Source: Alkalimonas mucilaginosa
GTDB lineage: Bacteria > Pseudomonadota > Gammaproteobacteria > Enterobacterales > Alteromonadaceae
Direction: 5' to 3'
DNA length: 64,000 nt
Assembly (NCBI RefSeq): GCF_036327005.1
Contig: NZ_JAUGZK010000004.1
Location: 310,001 to 374,000, forward strand
Shown here: piece after piece, positions 34,046 through 42,475 of the stretch
Position numbering within the stretch: position 1 is the stretch's first letter
How the letters are laid out: every line of letters begins with the position of its first letter
Position numbers and translations under genes: made by a program
The notes under the pieces: model-generated
Database searches by the model: none
What the model was told of the DNA's origin: nothing
The model's input: only the letters and a program-made list of their open reading frames with translations

Positions 34046-35887
34046 TTACTCGTCCAGGAAGCTTTTTAACACTTCCGAGCGCGATGGGTGGCGCAGTTTG
34101 CGTAATGCCTTGGCTTCGATCTGCCGGATCCGCTCCCGGGTAACGTCGAACTGTTTGCCGACTTCTTCCAGGGTGTGATCGGTATTCATGTCGATACCAA
34201 ACCGCATCCGCAGTACTTTGGCTTCACGGGCGGTAAGGCCGGCCAGTACTTCGTTGGTGGCGTTTTTCAGACTTTCCATCGTGGCTGAGTCCAGTGGTGA
34301 TTCACCGCTGGTATCCTCGATAAAGTCGCCCAGATGCGAATCTTCATCATCGCCAATCGGGGTTTCCATCGAAATTGGCTCTTTGGCGATTTTCAGCACC
34401 TTGCGGATTTTGTCTTCTGGCATTTGCATGCGTTCGGACAATTCTTCCGGTGTTGGCTCCCGGCCCATCTCCTGCAACATCTGCCGGGAGATCCGGTTCA
34501 GCTTGTTGATGGTTTCGATCATATGCACCGGAATACGGATGGTACGGGCTTGATCAGCAATGGAGCGGGTGATGGCCTGACGGATCCACCAGGTGGCATA
34601 GGTCGAAAACTTGTAACCACGACGGTATTCGAATTTATCGACGGCCTTCATCAGACCAATATTGCCTTCCTGGATCAGATCAAGGAATTGCAAACCACGG
34701 TTGGTGTATTTTTTCGCAATCGAAATAACCAGACGCAGGTTGGCCTCGACCATTTCCTTTTTCGCCCGGCGGGCTTTGGCTTCGCCAATGGACATCCGAC
34801 GGTTGATGTCTTTAATTTTGGTAATGCTAAGGCCAGTCTCTTCCTCAACTTTCTTCAGTTTTTCAACACAGCGATACAAATCGTCTTTGAAATCGCTCAG
34901 TTTTTCAGAGTGCGTTTTTTTGGCTGCAATTTCAGCATCGATCCAGGCCGTAGAGGTTTCATTGCCAGTGAAGGCTTTTACGAAAGCTTTCTTCGGCATT
35001 TTGGCATGTTCGACGCTGTGCTTCATCAGCAGACGTTCCTGCACCCGCACCCGGTCCATCATTTCGCGCATGTTTTTGACCAGGCGATCGAATTGCTTCG
35101 GTACCAGGCGGAAACAGCGAAACACTTCACTCAGCTTCAGAATCTCTTCTTTGGTGGTGTCGTGCTCACGGCCATTGCTGACAATGGAGTTACGGGTAAC
35201 ATCGTATTGCTGACGCAATTCACCGAATTTAATGCGGGCAACTTCCGGATCCGGACCGCTATCACCATCATCGGCATCGTCGCTGTCGTCATCATCGTCG
35301 TCATCGTCGTCATCGTCGTTGTTGGATTCCGGCACATCTGAACCAATGTTGGTTGCAATTACCGGTGCTTCATCCAGCTCATTCGGATCGACGAATGCGG
35401 TGACGATGTCACTCAGTCGCATCTGGTCGGCTTCGAATTTATCCCACAACTCAAGCAGGTAGGTGATAGCTTCCGGATATTCCGCAACCGAGGTTTGTAC
35501 CTGGTTGATGCCATCCTCGATGCGCTTGGCGATTTCAATTTCGCCATCCCGGGTTAATAGCTCGACGGTGCCCATTTCCCGCATGTACATCCGCACCGGA
35601 TCAGTGGTGCGGCCGAGTTCTTTATCGACACTGACCAGCGCCTGAGCAGCTTCTTCAGCGGCATCATCATCGGCGGCGGCATCGGCCATGATCAGATCAT
35701 CGGCATCCGGGGCGGATTCAAACACCTGGATCCCCATGTCGTTGATCATGCGGATAATATCTTCGATTTGCTCCGAGTCGATAATGTCTTGTGGAAGGTG
35801 GTCATTGACTTCCGCAAAGGTGAGGTACCCTTGCTCTTTACCTTTCAAGATCAGGAGTTTGAGTTGCGACTGAGGACTTTGCTCCAT
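34046..35887 (-). CDS. rpoD: RNA polymerase primary sigma factor (sigma-70)
   Basis: The 613-residue protein has region 1.1 at the N-terminus (MEQSPQSQLKLLI), region 1.2 (DPVRMYMREMGTVELL), a non-conserved acidic insert, region 2 (KFSTYATWWIRQAITRSI binds the -10 box), region 3 and region 4.2 (TLEEVGKQFDVTRERIRQIEAKAL binds the -35 box). The open frame extends 28 codons upstream, but this ATG gives the standard N-terminus. Eleven consecutive Asp codons (35285-35317) lie in the non-conserved region, which is also acidic in E. coli. It is the last gene of the macromolecular synthesis operon. Confidence 0.98.
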   Translation of the reverse strand: MEQSPQSQLKLLILKGKEQGYLTFAEVNDHLPQDIIDSEQIEDIIRMINDMGIQVFESAPDADDLIMADAAADDDAAEEAAQALVSVDKELGRTTDPVRMYMREMGTVELLTRDGEIEIAKRIEDGINQVQTSVAEYPEAITYLLELWDKFEADQMRLSDIVTAFVDPNELDEAPVIATNIGSDVPESNNDDDDDDDDDDDSDDADDGDSGPDPEVARIKFGELRQQYDVTRNSIVSNGREHDTTKEEILKLSEVFRCFRLVPKQFDRLVKNMREMMDRVRVQERLLMKHSVEHAKMPKKAFVKAFTGNETSTAWIDAEIAAKKTHSEKLSDFKDDLYRCVEKLKKVEEETGLSITKIKDINRRMSIGEAKARRAKKEMVEANLRLVISIAKKYTNRGLQFLDLIQEGNIGLMKAVDKFEYRRGYKFSTYATWWIRQAITRSIADQARTIRIPVHMIETINKLNRISRQMLQEMGREPTPEELSERMQMPEDKIRKVLKIAKEPISMETPIGDDEDSHLGDFIEDTSGESPLDSATMESLKNATNEVLAGLTAREAKVLRMRFGIDMNTDHTLEEVGKQFDVTRERIRQIEAKALRKLRHPSRSEVLKSFLDE

Positions 35888-35971
35888 AGAGGCTATGCTT
35901 CCACTCAAGTTAATTAATAAACGAATTGCGAACTGGCAATTATAACAAACTGCGGCATTTCTAGCCAGCAA

Positions 35972-37720
35972 TTAGCTGGGTGCCGATCGCGGTTTTCTGC
36001 TTTTTAGTGCTGTAAGTAACAATACGTATTCCTGTTGCTCTACAGAGGTCAACTTTTGCAGTTTGGCTGTACGCTCCAGCGCCTCCAGGCGTTGTTGCAG
36101 ATAAAGATCTTCTATCGCGGCAAAGGTATCCACAAATTCTGGCTCGATTTGCTCGGGTTCCAGTTGAGGATCCCACACTGCCAGTTTATTGAGTATCGGA
36201 TATTCCTGACTATTCCGCCAATGCTCTAACAGCTGAGCAGTACGAACCCCGGGGATTTCCAGGATTTTTTGTTGCAATGCCAGCAATAAATCAAAGCCCG
36301 GTAACTGGGCTCCTGCCAGCTCTTGTGCTTGCGGTATGCTGTTGGCCAACGCCGGGTATTGCAGTAATAAAGCAATGGCTCGGCGCATTGGGGTCATGCT
36401 TTGTGCTTTGGGCAGATAACGGGCGGTTATACCTTTGCCCGGAGCTGCTTTGGCCTCTTTGGGCTTGCCAATCAGGTTGTGCAGCTTATCACTGAGTTGT
36501 TCCCGGTAAAACTCACTGGGGATCTGACCGATCAGAGCTTTTCCTTCTGCCAATAGCGCTGATTTTCCAGCATCGGAACTGGCATCGTGTTGTGTCAGCA
36601 GGTACTCAAAGAAATAATGCTGCAAGCTGGCGGCTGCGGCAACACGCGCTAGAAAAGCCTCTTTGCCTTCTTGTTGTACCATGCTATCCGGATCTTCGCC
36701 ATCCGGTAAAAAAACAAATTTAAGCTCCACACCATCTTTTAACTGTGGCAGAGCATTTTGCAAAGCACGCCAGGCAGCATCGCGGCCGGCACGGTCACCA
36801 TCGTAGCAACAGACCACGGAGCGGCAATAGCGAAACAGCGTTTGCATGTGGTCGCTGGTCGTCGCAGTCCCCAGGCTGGCGACAGCAAAATCAATGCCTT
36901 GCTCCGACAGAGCCACCACGTCCATATAGCCTTCGACTACCAGCACCTGCTCCAGTCGTTCCTGCTGCTGACGGGCCTCAAATAAGCCATAGAGTTCACG
37001 GCCCTTATGAAACAAGCGGGTTTCCGGTGAGTTCAGATACTTGGGGGTGCCGTCATCGAATACCCTGCCACCAAAAGCAATCACCCGGCCACGGCGATCA
37101 CGAATGGGGAACATCAACCGGTTACGAAAAAAATCGTACTCGCGGCCTTGCTCATTGCGGCTGGTCAGTTTCAGCTCAACTAACTGATCGCGTACTTTCT
37201 TGTCCTTGCCCAACTGGCGCAGCACAAAATCCCAACTATCCGGTGCGACACCAATACCAAACTTCTGTACCGTGTTGGCACTTAAACCCCGGCGCTTTAA
37301 GTAGGCTTGCGCCTGTGCACTGGCAGGACCATGCTGCAATTGCTGTTGCCATAAGCTACTGACTTTTTGCATCAGTTCGTAATCATCGGCCTGACCACTG
37401 GGGCGGGCAGGACCACCGCCTTCGCGTGGCACTTCAAGATGATGCATTGCCGCCAGTTCTTCAATGGCCTCAGGAAACTCCAGTTGCTCGTACTCCATCA
37501 AGAAGGTGATGGCGTTGCCGTGTGCTCCACAACCGAAACAGTGGTAAAACTGCTTGTCTTGGCTGACAGTAAAAGAGGGCGTTTTTTCGTTATGGAAAGG
37601 GCAGCAGGCAGAATGATTCCGGCCTTTTTTCTTCAAAGGCACACGTTGATCGATCAACTCGACAATGTCGGTTCGAGCCAGTAAATCATCAATGAACTGT
37701 CGCGGGATCTGTCCGGCCAC
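35972..37720 (-). CDS. dnaG: DNA primase
   Basis: The 582-residue protein has the N-terminal zinc-binding domain (CPFHNEKTPSF, then YHCFGCGAHG), the catalytic core with the TOPRIM motif VVEGYMDVVAL and acidic residues in CYDGDRAG, and a C-terminal DnaB-interacting domain. It makes RNA primers for lagging-strand synthesis. It starts with GTG and lacks a good ribosome-binding site, consistent with the low expression known for DnaG relative to its operon partners. A hairpin terminator lies between it and rpsU. The rpoD start is 84 bases downstream. Confidence 0.98.
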   Translation of the reverse strand: MAGQIPRQFIDDLLARTDIVELIDQRVPLKKKGRNHSACCPFHNEKTPSFTVSQDKQFYHCFGCGAHGNAITFLMEYEQLEFPEAIEELAAMHHLEVPREGGGPARPSGQADDYELMQKVSSLWQQQLQHGPASAQAQAYLKRRGLSANTVQKFGIGVAPDSWDFVLRQLGKDKKVRDQLVELKLTSRNEQGREYDFFRNRLMFPIRDRRGRVIAFGGRVFDDGTPKYLNSPETRLFHKGRELYGLFEARQQQERLEQVLVVEGYMDVVALSEQGIDFAVASLGTATTSDHMQTLFRYCRSVVCCYDGDRAGRDAAWRALQNALPQLKDGVELKFVFLPDGEDPDSMVQQEGKEAFLARVAAAASLQHYFFEYLLTQHDASSDAGKSALLAEGKALIGQIPSEFYREQLSDKLHNLIGKPKEAKAAPGKGITARYLPKAQSMTPMRRAIALLLQYPALANSIPQAQELAGAQLPGFDLLLALQQKILEIPGVRTAQLLEHWRNSQEYPILNKLAVWDPQLEPEQIEPEFVDTFAAIEDLYLQQRLEALERTAKLQKLTSVEQQEYVLLLTALKSRKPRSAPS

Positions 37721-37740
37721 TGGATAGTTTCACTTTGCTC

Positions 37741-37772
37741 AGAAAAAGACAAACCGTGCCTGAAAGCACGGT
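37741..37772 (-). terminator. Internal (leaky) terminator between rpsU and dnaG
   Basis: ACCGTGC-tgaaag-region-GCACGGT (37753-37772) is followed on the minus strand by TTTGTCTTTTTC. In E. coli a partial terminator between rpsU and dnaG lowers primase expression; this hairpin has the same place, 20-odd bases before the dnaG start. Confidence 0.8.
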
Positions 37773-37830
37773 GTGGTCAGCATATGCCAGTTCCCGACTC
37801 TTTGCATTCTAACAATCAAGAGTTGGGGGG

Positions 37831-37889
37831 CGTTTCATTGCAATCAAAAGCTGTTTGAAAACAGCAGCTGCCTGCCAGGCAATGAAACG
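37831..37889 (-). ncRNA. Nested hairpin RNA in the rpsU-dnaG intergenic region
   Basis: CGTTTCATTGC (37831-37841) and GCAATGAAACG (37879-37889) form an 11-bp outer stem. Inside it GCTGTT-tgaa-AACAGC (37850-37865) forms a tetraloop hairpin, and a short GCC/GGC stem may form next to it. It is transcribed as part of the operon, 30 bases after the rpsU stop. It may be an RNase processing site, an mRNA stabiliser or a protein-binding leader; no known family is recognised. Confidence 0.55.
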
Positions 37890-37919
37890 CAGCCGTCGCT
37901 GTGACGTCTTTAGTACAAA

Positions 37920-38135
37920 TTAGTACAGACGGATACGACGTGCATTTTCGCGAGAAAGCTTCTTAGCGTGGCGTTTTACCGCAGCTGCTTTCTTACGCTT
38001 ACGAATCCAGGTTGGCTTTTCGTAGAATTCTTTTGCACGCACGTCAGCCAGGATGCCAGCCTTTTCACAAGAGCGCTTGAAACGACGCAAAGCTACGTCA
38101 AAGGGTTCGTTTTCTTTTACTTTAACAACAGGCAT
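37920..38135 (-). CDS. rpsU: 30S ribosomal protein S21
   Basis: The 71-residue basic protein has the S21 sequence MPVVKVKENEPFDVALRRFKR at its start and an Arg/Lys-rich C-terminus ending RRIRLY. S21 helps 16S rRNA base-pair with mRNA at initiation. It is the first gene of the rpsU-dnaG-rpoD operon, coupling translation, replication and transcription. A ribosome-binding GAGG lies before the ATG. Confidence 0.99.
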   Translation of the reverse strand: MPVVKVKENEPFDVALRRFKRSCEKAGILADVRAKEFYEKPTWIRKRKKAAAVKRHAKKLSRENARRIRLY

Positions 38136-38179
38136 TAAATTCTCACCTCGGTTTATCTGGTCAGTCAGCGACCAATACG

Positions 38180-38207
38180 ATTAAAAATGGTGCCGCATTT
38201 TACTCAA
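38180..38207 (-). promoter_or_regulatory. Probable sigma-70 promoter of rpsU
   Basis: On the minus strand TTGAGT (38202-38207) and TTTAAT (38180-38185) are separated by 16 bases and lie about 45 bases before the rpsU start. Each differs from consensus by one or two bases. Confidence 0.5.
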
Positions 38208-38298
38208 AAGCCGGGGCCCTTGTAAAGGGATTCTGTGGATCGCTGGTGATTTATCCTGGATCCCAGTACAATTCGCGGGTTTTCGGCCGGAGGTAACG

Positions 38299-39312
38299 AT
38301 GCGGGTACTGGGAATTGAGACATCCTGTGATGAAACGGGCATTGCCATTTACGATACTAAACTTGGTTTATTAAGCCATCAGCTGTATAGCCAGATCAAG
38401 CTGCATGCCGATTATGGCGGTGTGGTACCAGAGCTGGCATCGCGTGACCATGTCCGCAAAACGCTGCCACTGATCCGGGCTGCACTAAAAGAAGCCAATT
38501 GCAGTGCCAGTGATATCGATGGTGTGGCCTATACTGCCGGGCCGGGCCTGGCGGGAGCTTTGTTGGTGGGCGCTTCCATTGGCCGTAGCCTGGCTTTTGC
38601 CTGGCAAAAACCAGCCATAGGTGTGCATCATATGGAAGGCCACTTACTGGCACCGATGCTGGAGGCTGAGCCGCCAGCCTTTCCTTTTCTGGCGCTGTTG
38701 GTGTCCGGTGGCCATACCCAGTTGGTTGCGGTGGCCGGCATTGGTCAGTATCAGTTGTTGGGCGAGTCGATCGATGATGCCGCTGGTGAAGCCTTTGATA
38801 AAACTGCCAAACTGATGGGACTGGATTATCCGGGAGGGCCTTTGTTGGCGAAGATGGCAGCAGCAGGCAACCCGGCAGCACACCGTTTTCCACGACCGAT
38901 GCTGGACAGGCCCGGGTTGGACTTTAGTTTTAGCGGCCTGAAAACTGCCGCGGCTAACGTAATTGCAAAAGCCGGCACGGATAGCAGTGCCCGGGCCGAT
39001 ATTGCCGCTTCGTTTCAACAGGCGGTAGTCGATACTTTGGTGGCCAAGTGCGAACGGGCACTGGAGCAAACAGGTTTAAATCGACTGGTAGTAGCGGGAG
39101 GGGTCAGTGCCAATACTTCGCTGCGTGAACAATTAGCGGCTTTGTTGCAACAACGTGGTGGCCGGGTCTTTTATCCACGCAAAGAGTTTTGTACAGACAA
39201 TGGTGCCATGATTGCCTTGGCTGGGCATCAGCGCCTGCTGGCAGGGCAGCAGCAGGACCTGGCCATTGCCGTGCAGCCACGCTGGCCGATGCAGCAGTTG
39301 TCGCCACTTTAA
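38299..39312 (+). CDS. tsaD: tRNA threonylcarbamoyladenosine transferase subunit
   Basis: The 337-residue protein starts MRVLGIETSCDETG, has the iron-binding HHMEGH near residue 110, LLVSGGHTQLV, and a C-terminal VVAGGVSANTSLR ATP-binding motif. With TsaB and TsaE it moves the threonylcarbamoyl group onto A37 of ANN-decoding tRNAs. It diverges from rpsU, the classic gammaproteobacterial arrangement, and converges on plsY with 7 bases between. Confidence 0.98.
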   Translation: MRVLGIETSCDETGIAIYDTKLGLLSHQLYSQIKLHADYGGVVPELASRDHVRKTLPLIRAALKEANCSASDIDGVAYTAGPGLAGALLVGASIGRSLAFAWQKPAIGVHHMEGHLLAPMLEAEPPAFPFLALLVSGGHTQLVAVAGIGQYQLLGESIDDAAGEAFDKTAKLMGLDYPGGPLLAKMAAAGNPAAHRFPRPMLDRPGLDFSFSGLKTAAANVIAKAGTDSSARADIAASFQQAVVDTLVAKCERALEQTGLNRLVVAGGVSANTSLREQLAALLQQRGGRVFYPRKEFCTDNGAMIALAGHQRLLAGQQQDLAIAVQPRWPMQQLSPL

Positions 39313-39319
39313 GCCTTGT

Positions 39320-39925
39320 CTACTCTTTCAGATTGTTATCTTTATCCCAAACCCGGCTTTCGTTGCCACGCAGCAGCCGGGTGATGTTTTGGTGATGGCG
39401 GGCAATAATCAGCACGCTGAGCATCAGTACCGGCAGGGTATACATCGGTTTGATAAACCAGGTAAATACCGGTGCCAGTCCAACGGTGATAATAGCCGCC
39501 AGTGATGAGTAACCGCTGATTGCCAACACCAGTACCCAGGTTGCCAGTAACAGGCCGGTTAGATCCAGTCCAATCGGCATCATGGTACCTAGCGCGGTGG
39601 CGACAGCTTTACCGCCTTTAAAACCAAAAAACAGCGGGTAAATGTGGCCAAGGCAAGCGCAAATACCAATCAGACCCAGATAAATGGGCTCAATGCCCAG
39701 AAAATACGAGCCCCAAACGGGTATGGTACCTTTAAGAATATCGAACAGTAAGACCAGGGCCGCTGGCAATTTACCACCAGAGCGTAACACATTGGTGGCG
39801 CCCGGATTGTTGGAGCCGGTGGTTCTGGGATCTGGCAGCCGGAACAGCTTGCTAATCAGCACCGCCGATGAGATGGATCCCAGCAGATATGCCAGCAACA
39901 TAAGTGTCAGGATCATAGGTGTCAT
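39320..39925 (-). CDS. plsY: Acyl-phosphate:glycerol-3-phosphate acyltransferase
   Basis: The 201-residue inner-membrane protein has five or so helices and the PlsY motifs LGSISSAVL, GSNNPGATNVLR (about residues 38-49) and GFKGGKAVATALG (about 100-112). It acylates glycerol-3-phosphate from acyl-phosphate made by PlsX, the first step of phospholipid synthesis. The ATG used here has GAGG upstream; a later ATG (39916) is possible. It diverges from folB. Confidence 0.96.
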   Translation of the reverse strand: MTPMILTLMLLAYLLGSISSAVLISKLFRLPDPRTTGSNNPGATNVLRSGGKLPAALVLLFDILKGTIPVWGSYFLGIEPIYLGLIGICACLGHIYPLFFGFKGGKAVATALGTMMPIGLDLTGLLLATWVLVLAISGYSSLAAIITVGLAPVFTWFIKPMYTLPVLMLSVLIIARHHQNITRLLRGNESRVWDKDNNLKE

Positions 39926-40048
39926 CAATGCGGTTCCTCAGCCTGGCTTTTTACGATAAGATCGGCCTCGCCTGATCTTAAGGTGGCGGCAATCTACCCA
40001 ATTGGCTTCTGTCTTCATCTTACCCTGAACCTGCTGCGGAATGAACTG

Positions 40049-40402
40049 ATGGATACTGTTTTTATTAAAAAATTGTGCATCGATACGGTTATTGGTGTGT
40101 ACGAGTGGGAAAAGTCCATCCAACAGCGGCTGGAGCTGGATTTGGAGCTGCAGTGCGATACCCGCCGGGCTGCTGCCAGCGACGATATCCGTCAAGCACT
40201 GGATTACAGTGTGATCGCGACCCAGGTGACCGAGCTGGTGCAGCGCGAACCCATAGAGCTGATAGAAACCGTGGCAGAGCGGGTGGCTGCTTTGTTGTTA
40301 CAAAATTTTGCTACCAACAGGGTTCAGGTCACTGTCAGTAAGCCCGGGGCAGTACCTACAGCTGAAACGGTGGGTGTATGCATTGAACGGGAGGCTGGTT
40401 GA
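40049..40402 (+). CDS. folB: Dihydroneopterin aldolase
   Basis: The 117-residue protein matches FolB: MDTVFIKKLCIDTVIGVYEWE at the start, then LDYSVIATQVTELV, and the VQVTVSKPGAV strand with the pterin-site region. It splits 7,8-dihydroneopterin to 6-hydroxymethyl-dihydropterin and glycolaldehyde in folate synthesis. The open frame extends upstream, but this start gives the standard N-terminus. Its stop overlaps the folK ATG by one base, and folK performs the next step. Confidence 0.95.
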   Translation: MDTVFIKKLCIDTVIGVYEWEKSIQQRLELDLELQCDTRRAAASDDIRQALDYSVIATQVTELVQREPIELIETVAERVAALLLQNFATNRVQVTVSKPGAVPTAETVGVCIEREAG

Positions 40403-40893
40403 TGGCCTTTATTCTAATCAGCATTGGCAGCAATATTGAGCGCGAGAAGCATGTTCGGCTCGCTATCCGTGAGCTGAAACAAGCGTTTGGCTCCTTGCAA
40501 ATTTCCTCTGTATACGAAAGTGAGGCGGTCGGTTTTGACGGCGAGCCTTTTTACAATCTGGTGGTCGGTGCCAACACCGACTTATCAATTGAGGCCTGCG
40601 TTGAGCTTTTTAAAGGCATTGAAGATCGTCATGGCCGTAAGCGCAATGTGGCTCGTTTTTCCGGTCGGACACTGGATTTGGATTTGCTGACCTACGATCA
40701 GATTATTTGTCAGCAGCCGATTGAACTTCCGCGTGATGAAATTACCAAAAATGCCTTTGTACTGCTGCCGTTGGCAGAGTTGGTGCCGGATCAAATCCAT
40801 CCGGTCACCGGGCAAAGCTACCGCCAATTGTGGCAACATTACCCGAAACAGCAAAAACTGTGGACGGTGCCTTTTTCATGGAGTGAAGACTAA
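40402..40893 (+). CDS. folK: 6-hydroxymethyl-dihydropterin pyrophosphokinase
   Basis: The 163-residue protein begins with LISIGSNIEREKH, has YESEAVGF, FYNLVV and the ATP/pterin-site motif GRTLDLDLL (about residues 88-96) and LPRDEITKNAFVLLPLAEL. It pyrophosphorylates hydroxymethyl-dihydropterin, following FolB. The ATG has GAGG 7 bases upstream; a TTG one codon earlier is unlikely. The uppP GTG follows its stop directly. Confidence 0.95.
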   Translation: MAFILISIGSNIEREKHVRLAIRELKQAFGSLQISSVYESEAVGFDGEPFYNLVVGANTDLSIEACVELFKGIEDRHGRKRNVARFSGRTLDLDLLTYDQIICQQPIELPRDEITKNAFVLLPLAELVPDQIHPVTGQSYRQLWQHYPKQQKLWTVPFSWSED

Positions 40894-41700
40894 GTGAGTA
40901 CCATAGAAATCCTAATTTTATCCATTATTCAGGGCATTACTGAATTTCTTCCTATATCCTCTTCGGCGCACCTGATTTTGCCTTCGGCCATTTTAGGCTG
41001 GGAAGATCAGGGGGTGGCTTTTGATGTCGCCGTGCATGTTGGCACTCTGGCAGCGGTGGTACTGTACTTTCGCCGCGATGTGGGGCAGATTCTGCTGGGT
41101 TGGTTCAATTCCTTGCGCGGCCAGCAAAGCACCCATGGCACTTTGGGATGGATGCTGATTGTGGCGACCATACCGGCAGGGCTGGCAGGTTTGCTGTTTT
41201 CCGGTCTGATTGAAACCGTGCTGCGCTCGCCTTGGGTGATTGCCTGCACCACGCTGATTTTTGGTAGCTTGCTCTGGTACGCCGACCGTACTGCTAAACA
41301 GCAAACCGATGTGATGCATTTAAGCTGGCGTCAGGTGCTGGTGATTGGGGTGGCGCAGGCGGTGTCGCTCATTCCGGGCACGTCGCGCTCTGGCATTACC
41401 ATGACGGCCGGCCTGATGATGGGGTTGGATCGTGCTAGTGCCGCCCGCTTTTCGTTTTTAATGTCCATTCCTATTATTGTGCTGATTGGGCTTTATCAGA
41501 CCAGCAAATTGATTAAAAACCCGGAGATTTACGACATTCCGGCGCTTGGTATGGGCATGTTGCTATCGTTTTTCAGTGCCTTGGTGTGCATTCATTTGTT
41601 CTTAAAAATCATTAGCCGGATGGGTATGCTGCCCTTTGTGATTTACCGGCTGGCCTTGGGGATAGGTTTGGTTATCTTTTTAACCTGGTTTGCAGCTTAA
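40894..41700 (+). CDS. uppP: Undecaprenyl-diphosphatase
   Basis: The 268-residue membrane protein has the BacA/UppP motifs GITEFLPISSSAHLIL (about residues 14-29) and PGTSRSGITMTAGL (about 166-179). It dephosphorylates undecaprenyl pyrophosphate to recycle the cell-wall lipid carrier, and confers bacitracin tolerance when abundant. A GTG start directly follows the folK stop, so folB-folK-uppP and the next gene are probably one operon. Confidence 0.97.
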   Translation: MSTIEILILSIIQGITEFLPISSSAHLILPSAILGWEDQGVAFDVAVHVGTLAAVVLYFRRDVGQILLGWFNSLRGQQSTHGTLGWMLIVATIPAGLAGLLFSGLIETVLRSPWVIACTTLIFGSLLWYADRTAKQQTDVMHLSWRQVLVIGVAQAVSLIPGTSRSGITMTAGLMMGLDRASAARFSFLMSIPIIVLIGLYQTSKLIKNPEIYDIPALGMGMLLSFFSALVCIHLFLKIISRMGMLPFVIYRLALGIGLVIFLTWFAA

Positions 41701-41718
41701 CGTTTAGGAGATATTTGG

Positions 41719-42438
41719 ATGAACAAAAGTATGCTGACCAATGGTGTGGCGCTGGCGATCACCATCGCTGGTTTTGGTCTGGCGCAGCCCTGGTTGCTTA
41801 CCACCGGCTTATTTGCCTTGTCCGGCGGTCTGACCAACTGGCTGGCCGTGCATATGTTGTTTGAGAAAGTACCTGGTCTTTATGGCTCCGGCGTGATCCC
41901 GGCCCGCTTTGAGCAGCTCAAACAAAGCCTGCAGCAGCTGTTGATGACGCAGTTCTTTAGCAGCGACAACATCGACCGTTTTTTGCATCAGCAAAATGAA
42001 TACGGCGAGCCGATGAAGCTGGAGCTTGGCCCGGTTATCGAACAGGTGGAGCTGGATCCGGCTTTTGATGCACTGCTGAAGGTGGTGGAAGAGTCGTCCT
42101 TTGGCTCGATGCTGATGATGGTGGGTGGTAAAAAAGTGCTGCTGCCACTGCGCGAGCCCTTTATACAAGAACTCAAAGCTGCTCTGACCGAGATTGCTGA
42201 CTCCGATGCCTTCCAGCAGCAAGTCTTACTGCAACTGGAACGCCCAGAGCAGATGCAGCAAATTCAGCAGCACATTGAAACCATTGTCGAAGCAAGACTG
42301 GATGAGCTCACGCCTGAGCTGGTGAAGCAGATGCTGCAGCAGATGATCAAAGAGCATCTGGGCTGGCTGGTGGTGTGGGGTGGTTTCTTTGGCGGCCTGC
42401 TGGGCTTGCTGGCCGCTTTGGTACTGAATGGTTTGTAA
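41719..42438 (+). CDS. DUF445-family membrane protein
   Basis: The 239-residue protein has two N-terminal hydrophobic segments, the conserved GGLTNWLAVHMLFEKVPGLYGSG stretch and IPARFEQLK, a long charged helical middle and a C-terminal hydrophobic helix (about 215-239). This is the DUF445 pattern. The function is unknown. TAGGAGATATTTGG precedes the ATG, 18 bases after uppP. A terminator follows. Confidence 0.85.
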   Translation: MNKSMLTNGVALAITIAGFGLAQPWLLTTGLFALSGGLTNWLAVHMLFEKVPGLYGSGVIPARFEQLKQSLQQLLMTQFFSSDNIDRFLHQQNEYGEPMKLELGPVIEQVELDPAFDALLKVVEESSFGSMLMMVGGKKVLLPLREPFIQELKAALTEIADSDAFQQQVLLQLERPEQMQQIQQHIETIVEARLDELTPELVKQMLQQMIKEHLGWLVVWGGFFGGLLGLLAALVLNGL

Positions 42439-42470
42439 TCAGCAGGCGCAGGCCTGCTGATTATTTTTAT
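42438..42470 (+). terminator. Intrinsic terminator of the folB-folK-uppP-DUF445 operon
   Basis: ATCAGCAGGC-gcag-GCCTGCTGAT (10-bp arms) is followed by TATTTTTAT. It starts on the last base of the preceding stop codon. Confidence 0.88.
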
Positions 42471-42475
42471 CCCCG

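Noticed and set aside
34334..35341. Long plus-strand open frame across rpoD
   Set aside because: It is antisense to a certain sigma-70 gene, lacks family features, and follows from codon bias of the real gene.
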